The notes under the pieces: model-generated
Told to the model about the DNA's origin: nothing
The model's database searches: none
Seen by the model: the letters and a program-made list of their open reading frames with translations, nothing else
DNA from: Nitrospinota bacterium
GTDB lineage: Bacteria; Nitrospinota; Nitrospinia; UBA9942
Length of the DNA: 6,678 nucleotides
Direction: 5' to 3'
NCBI GenBank assembly: GCA_003489165.1
Contig: DNJG01000071.1
Span: forward strand, 1,380 to 8,057
Position numbers and translations under genes: made by a program
In this document: positions 4,912-6,678 of the stretch, in pieces
Position numbering within the stretch: the first letter of the stretch is position 1
Layout of the letters: the number at the start of each line of letters is the position of its first letter

Positions 4912-6225
4912 ATGACCTATGATGATACAATCAGATTTCTTTATAGTATTGAAAAATTCGGAATAAGATTAGGTCTTGAGAATATCTCTCTTATCCTCAA
5001 TCTCCTTCAAAACCCTCACAATCAGTTTAAGTCCATTCATATAGCAGGGACAAATGGCAAAGGTTCTACTGCCGCCATGACAGCCTCAATATTACAGTCT
5101 GCAGGATATAAAACAGGTCTCTATACATCTCCTCACCTACAGGATTTCAGGGAAAGGATAAGAATTAATGGATTTATGATAGCAGAGGAGGATGTAATTG
5201 ACCTAACTGAAAGAATTAATTATGAATTGGGAACTCAAAACTCAATGCAACTTACTTTCTTTGAATTTACAACTGCTATGGCATTTATGTATTTTGCAAT
5301 AGAAAAAGTAGATTTTGCAGTTGTAGAAGTTGGCATGGGGGGAAGGCTTGATGCAACAAATGTCCTAAATCCAGTAGTATCAATTATTACAGAGATTGAT
5401 ATTGAGCATACTGAACATCTTGGTGAAGATATAAAATCAATAGCAAAAGAAAAGGGGGGGATTATAAAGGAAAAAGGAACTGTCATTCTGTCATCCCGTA
5501 AGCCCGATGTAATTGAAATAATAGAATCTATATGTAAGGATAAAAATGCTAAACTTTACAGAATCGGGAGGGATTTCGGAATGCGGAATGAGGAATGCGG
5601 AATAAGGAGCTCAAAATTTGAATTTCACAATCCAAAATCCGCAATTCACAATTTTGAGATTCCACTTCTTGGCAAATATCAGATAATTAATGCCTCAATC
5701 GCAATAAAGGCATCACTTATTATAAAAGAAAGTGGATTTAAGATTGATGAATCAAATATCAGAGATGGGTTAAAAAAAGTCCAGTGGAACGGAAGGCTTG
5801 AGATTGTATCAAAAAATCCCGTTATCATTTTAGATGGTGCACATAATCCAGCTGCCGCAAAAGCTCTGTCGGAAGAACTGAAGGAACTTAAATACAGAAG
5901 TCAGAAGCCAGAAGTCAGAAGCCAGAATAAACTCATACTTGTTATAGGAATTTTAAAAGATAAAGACTACAAAGGGATTATCTCTTTTCTGGCTCCAATT
6001 GCAGATTATATAATTATCACAAAACCAAAAACTGATAGAGGCAGGATAGCTGAGGACTTAAAAACCGAGTCTTTAAAATATAAAAAGGATGTAGAAATAA
6101 TTGAAGATATATCTGAAGCGATTTCAAAGGCAAAAAGCTATACCAAAAGCGATGACATCATTTGTATCACAGGCTCATTCTTTACAATTGGAGAGGCGAT
6201 AAAATGGGTATCCAAAATGGCTTGA
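4912..6225 (+). CDS. folC: Dihydrofolate synthase / folylpolyglutamate synthase
   Basis: A 437-residue Mur-ligase-family enzyme that uses ATP to add glutamate to dihydropteroate and then to folates; cytoplasmic. Visible motifs: P-loop HIAGTNGKGSTAAM (43-56), the LYTSPHLQDFRERI segment (70-83), LTFFEFTTAMAF (114-125), VEVGMGGRLDATNV (138-151), IDIEHTEHLG (162-171), KEKGGIIKEKG near the carbamylated-lysine site (179-189), GRLEI (294-298), ILDGAHNP (306-313) and ITGSFFTIGE (419-428). The N-terminus matches the family (YLYSxxKFGIKLGLENI pattern), so the ATG at 4912 is accepted although no Shine-Dalgarno is present. It is intact but carries two repeat-encoded segments: residues 223-248 before IPLLGKYQIINA, and residues 329-338 before KLILVIGILKDKD. 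All catalytic motifs are outside them. The lptD-like gene follows after 34 bases, probably on the same transcript. Confidence 0.95.
   Translation: MTYDDTIRFLYSIEKFGIRLGLENISLILNLLQNPHNQFKSIHIAGTNGKGSTAAMTASILQSAGYKTGLYTSPHLQDFRERIRINGFMIAEEDVIDLTERINYELGTQNSMQLTFFEFTTAMAFMYFAIEKVDFAVVEVGMGGRLDATNVLNPVVSIITEIDIEHTEHLGEDIKSIAKEKGGIIKEKGTVILSSRKPDVIEIIESICKDKNAKLYRIGRDFGMRNEECGIRSSKFEFHNPKSAIHNFEIPLLGKYQIINASIAIKASLIIKESGFKIDESNIRDGLKKVQWNGRLEIVSKNPVIILDGAHNPAAAKALSEELKELKYRSQKPEVRSQNKLILVIGILKDKDYKGIISFLAPIADYIIITKPKTDRGRIAEDLKTESLKYKKDVEIIEDISEAISKAKSYTKSDDIICITGSFFTIGEAIKWVSKMA
5578..5605 (+). repeat. GGAATGC heptad repeat inside folC, left arm
   Basis: Two 14-base copies in tandem (5578-5591 and 5592-5605) differ at one base. 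They are made of four heptads: GGAATGC, GGAATGA, GGAATGC, GGAATAA. They encode part of GMRNEECGIRS in FolC. The repeat on the other side of a short spacer (5621-5655) has related units in the opposite orientation. Confidence 0.85.
5621..5655 (-). repeat. Degenerate heptad repeat inside folC, inverted right arm
   Basis: Five seven-base units (AATTTCA, CAATCCA, AAATCCG, CAATTCA, CAATTTT) run through this stretch. On the opposite strand they read as TTGCGGA/TTGTGAA-type units, close to the ATGCGGA/ATGAGGA register of the left arm. With the 15-base spacer at 5606-5620, the two arms form an imperfect hairpin. It is coding throughout: about FEFHNPKSAIHNF of FolC. Confidence 0.65.
5897..5928 (+). 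repeat. GAAGNCA heptad repeat inside folC
   Basis: Four perfect seven-base units alternate GAAGTCA and GAAGCCA (5897-5924), i.e. two exact 14-base copies, followed by GAAT. They are read as RSQKPEVRSQN in FolC (residues 329-339). Frame and flanking GAATAAA match the block in the methyltransferase gene at 613-643. Confidence 0.9.
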
Positions 6226-6259
6226 GATGTGAAATGCCTCATGCCATAATTAACCAGTA

Positions 6260-6678
6260 ATGAGAAAAAATCAAGAAATATTCTGCCTGTTATTAACTAT
6301 ATGCTGTTCAGTATTTATAATTCACTATTCTTTTGCCGAGGAACCGTCCATTTCTAAAAATATAAAGGAGCAGATTTTTATTTCAGCTGATAGGCTTGAG
6401 TTCATAAAAAATAAAAACCTTATGGATGGCAGGGGTAATGTGGAGATATGGCATAAAGATAGAGCTGTCTTTGGCGATGCAGTTGAATTTAACACTGATA
6501 CAGGTGATGGCTTGATAAATGGGAATGTGGTTCTCTCTGATACTGAGAGCCAGATATATTCTGAATCAGCAGAGTTCAATATGAAAGCTGAAACTGGTAT
6601 ATTGCATAATACCGAGGGGGTTATAGCGTCAAAATATTATTTTACCGGTGAAAAGTTAGAAAAGGTTGGCACGGACAG
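6260..6678 (+). CDS. lptD: LPS-assembly outer-membrane protein LptD, N-terminal part (runs off the window)
   Basis: Open from the ATG at 6260 to the window edge (139 full codons), with no stop. An in-frame TAA at 6251 excludes an earlier start; no Shine-Dalgarno is visible. Residues 1-26 form a signal peptide (MRKNQEIF, a hydrophobic core, cleavage after HYSFA). The mature part begins the OstA/LptA-type beta-jellyroll: IFISADRLEFIKNKNLMDGRGNVEI, then AVFGDAVEFNTDTGDGLINGNVVL and AEFNMKAETGILHNTEG, the repeated 'A..vef....g...G.GNV' pattern. The stretch SKYYFTGEKLEKVGTD resembles the segment leading into the barrel domain in LptD, which favours LptD over the short periplasmic LptA. LptD with LptE places lipopolysaccharide in the outer membrane. 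It lies 34 bases after folC. LptA, or another OstA-domain protein, remains possible until the C-terminus is seen. Confidence 0.8.
   Translation, partial: MRKNQEIFCLLLTICCSVFIIHYSFAEEPSISKNIKEQIFISADRLEFIKNKNLMDGRGNVEIWHKDRAVFGDAVEFNTDTGDGLINGNVVLSDTESQIYSESAEFNMKAETGILHNTEGVIASKYYFTGEKLEKVGTD

Noticed and set aside
5235..5486. Minus-strand ORF opposite folC
   Set aside because: It is antisense to the conserved FolC motifs; its open frame follows from the codon pattern of folC.
5578..5928. CRISPR array or frameshifted folC caused by the repeats
   Set aside because: The repeats are 7-base units without spacers, and the reading frame continues with all FolC motifs intact on both sides.
6325..6579. 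Minus-strand ORF near the right end
   Set aside because: It is antisense to the lptD-like reading frame, which has a signal peptide and OstA-type repeats and is clearly the real gene.

Overview
This is an AT-rich, densely coding bacterial window with every gene on the + strand. The LPS-assembly gene start at the right end (lptD-like, with a signal peptide and an OstA-type domain) points to a Gram-negative, diderm organism. The sulfide:quinone-oxidoreductase-like flavoprotein next to a DsrE-type protein points to sulfur chemistry. Gene content, base composition and the short-period repeats fit an uncultured Nitrospirota or deltaproteobacterial-type lineage, but this placement is an inference with low confidence. 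No rRNA, tRNA, CRISPR array, insertion sequence or origin was seen. There is no gene-free stretch above 300 bases; the longest gap is 112 bases (2578-2689).

Layout. Positions 1-2577 hold a tight four-gene run: the 3' part of an SCP-2 sterol-carrier-like protein, a class I SAM-dependent methyltransferase, a DsrE-like protein overlapping it by 4 bases (ATGA), and an SQR-like FAD oxidoreductase with the three-cysteine pattern of sulfide:quinone oxidoreductases. The tight spacing suggests one operon, possibly for sulfide or polysulfide oxidation at the membrane. After a 112-base gap comes a short alpha-glucan phosphorylase of the GT35 family (2690-4405), for glycogen or maltodextrin breakdown. 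It is followed by a small exported Met/His/Lys-rich protein (4476-4844) with its own good sigma-70-like promoter and a near-perfect Shine-Dalgarno. Then come folC (4912-6225) and the start of lptD (6260 to the window edge).

The most unusual signal is a set of short-period repeats. A block of four 7-base units (GAAGNCA type) lies inside the methyltransferase gene and again inside folC. It is read in the same frame in both, giving the shared peptide RSQK(T/P)EVR in two unrelated enzymes. folC also carries a second heptad family (GGAATGC type), arranged as an inverted pair around a short spacer. A 49-base inverted repeat of 6-7-base units (GTTAGTG type) fills the gap just upstream of folC. These look like small mobile or spreading tandem-repeat modules tolerated in protein loops and gaps.
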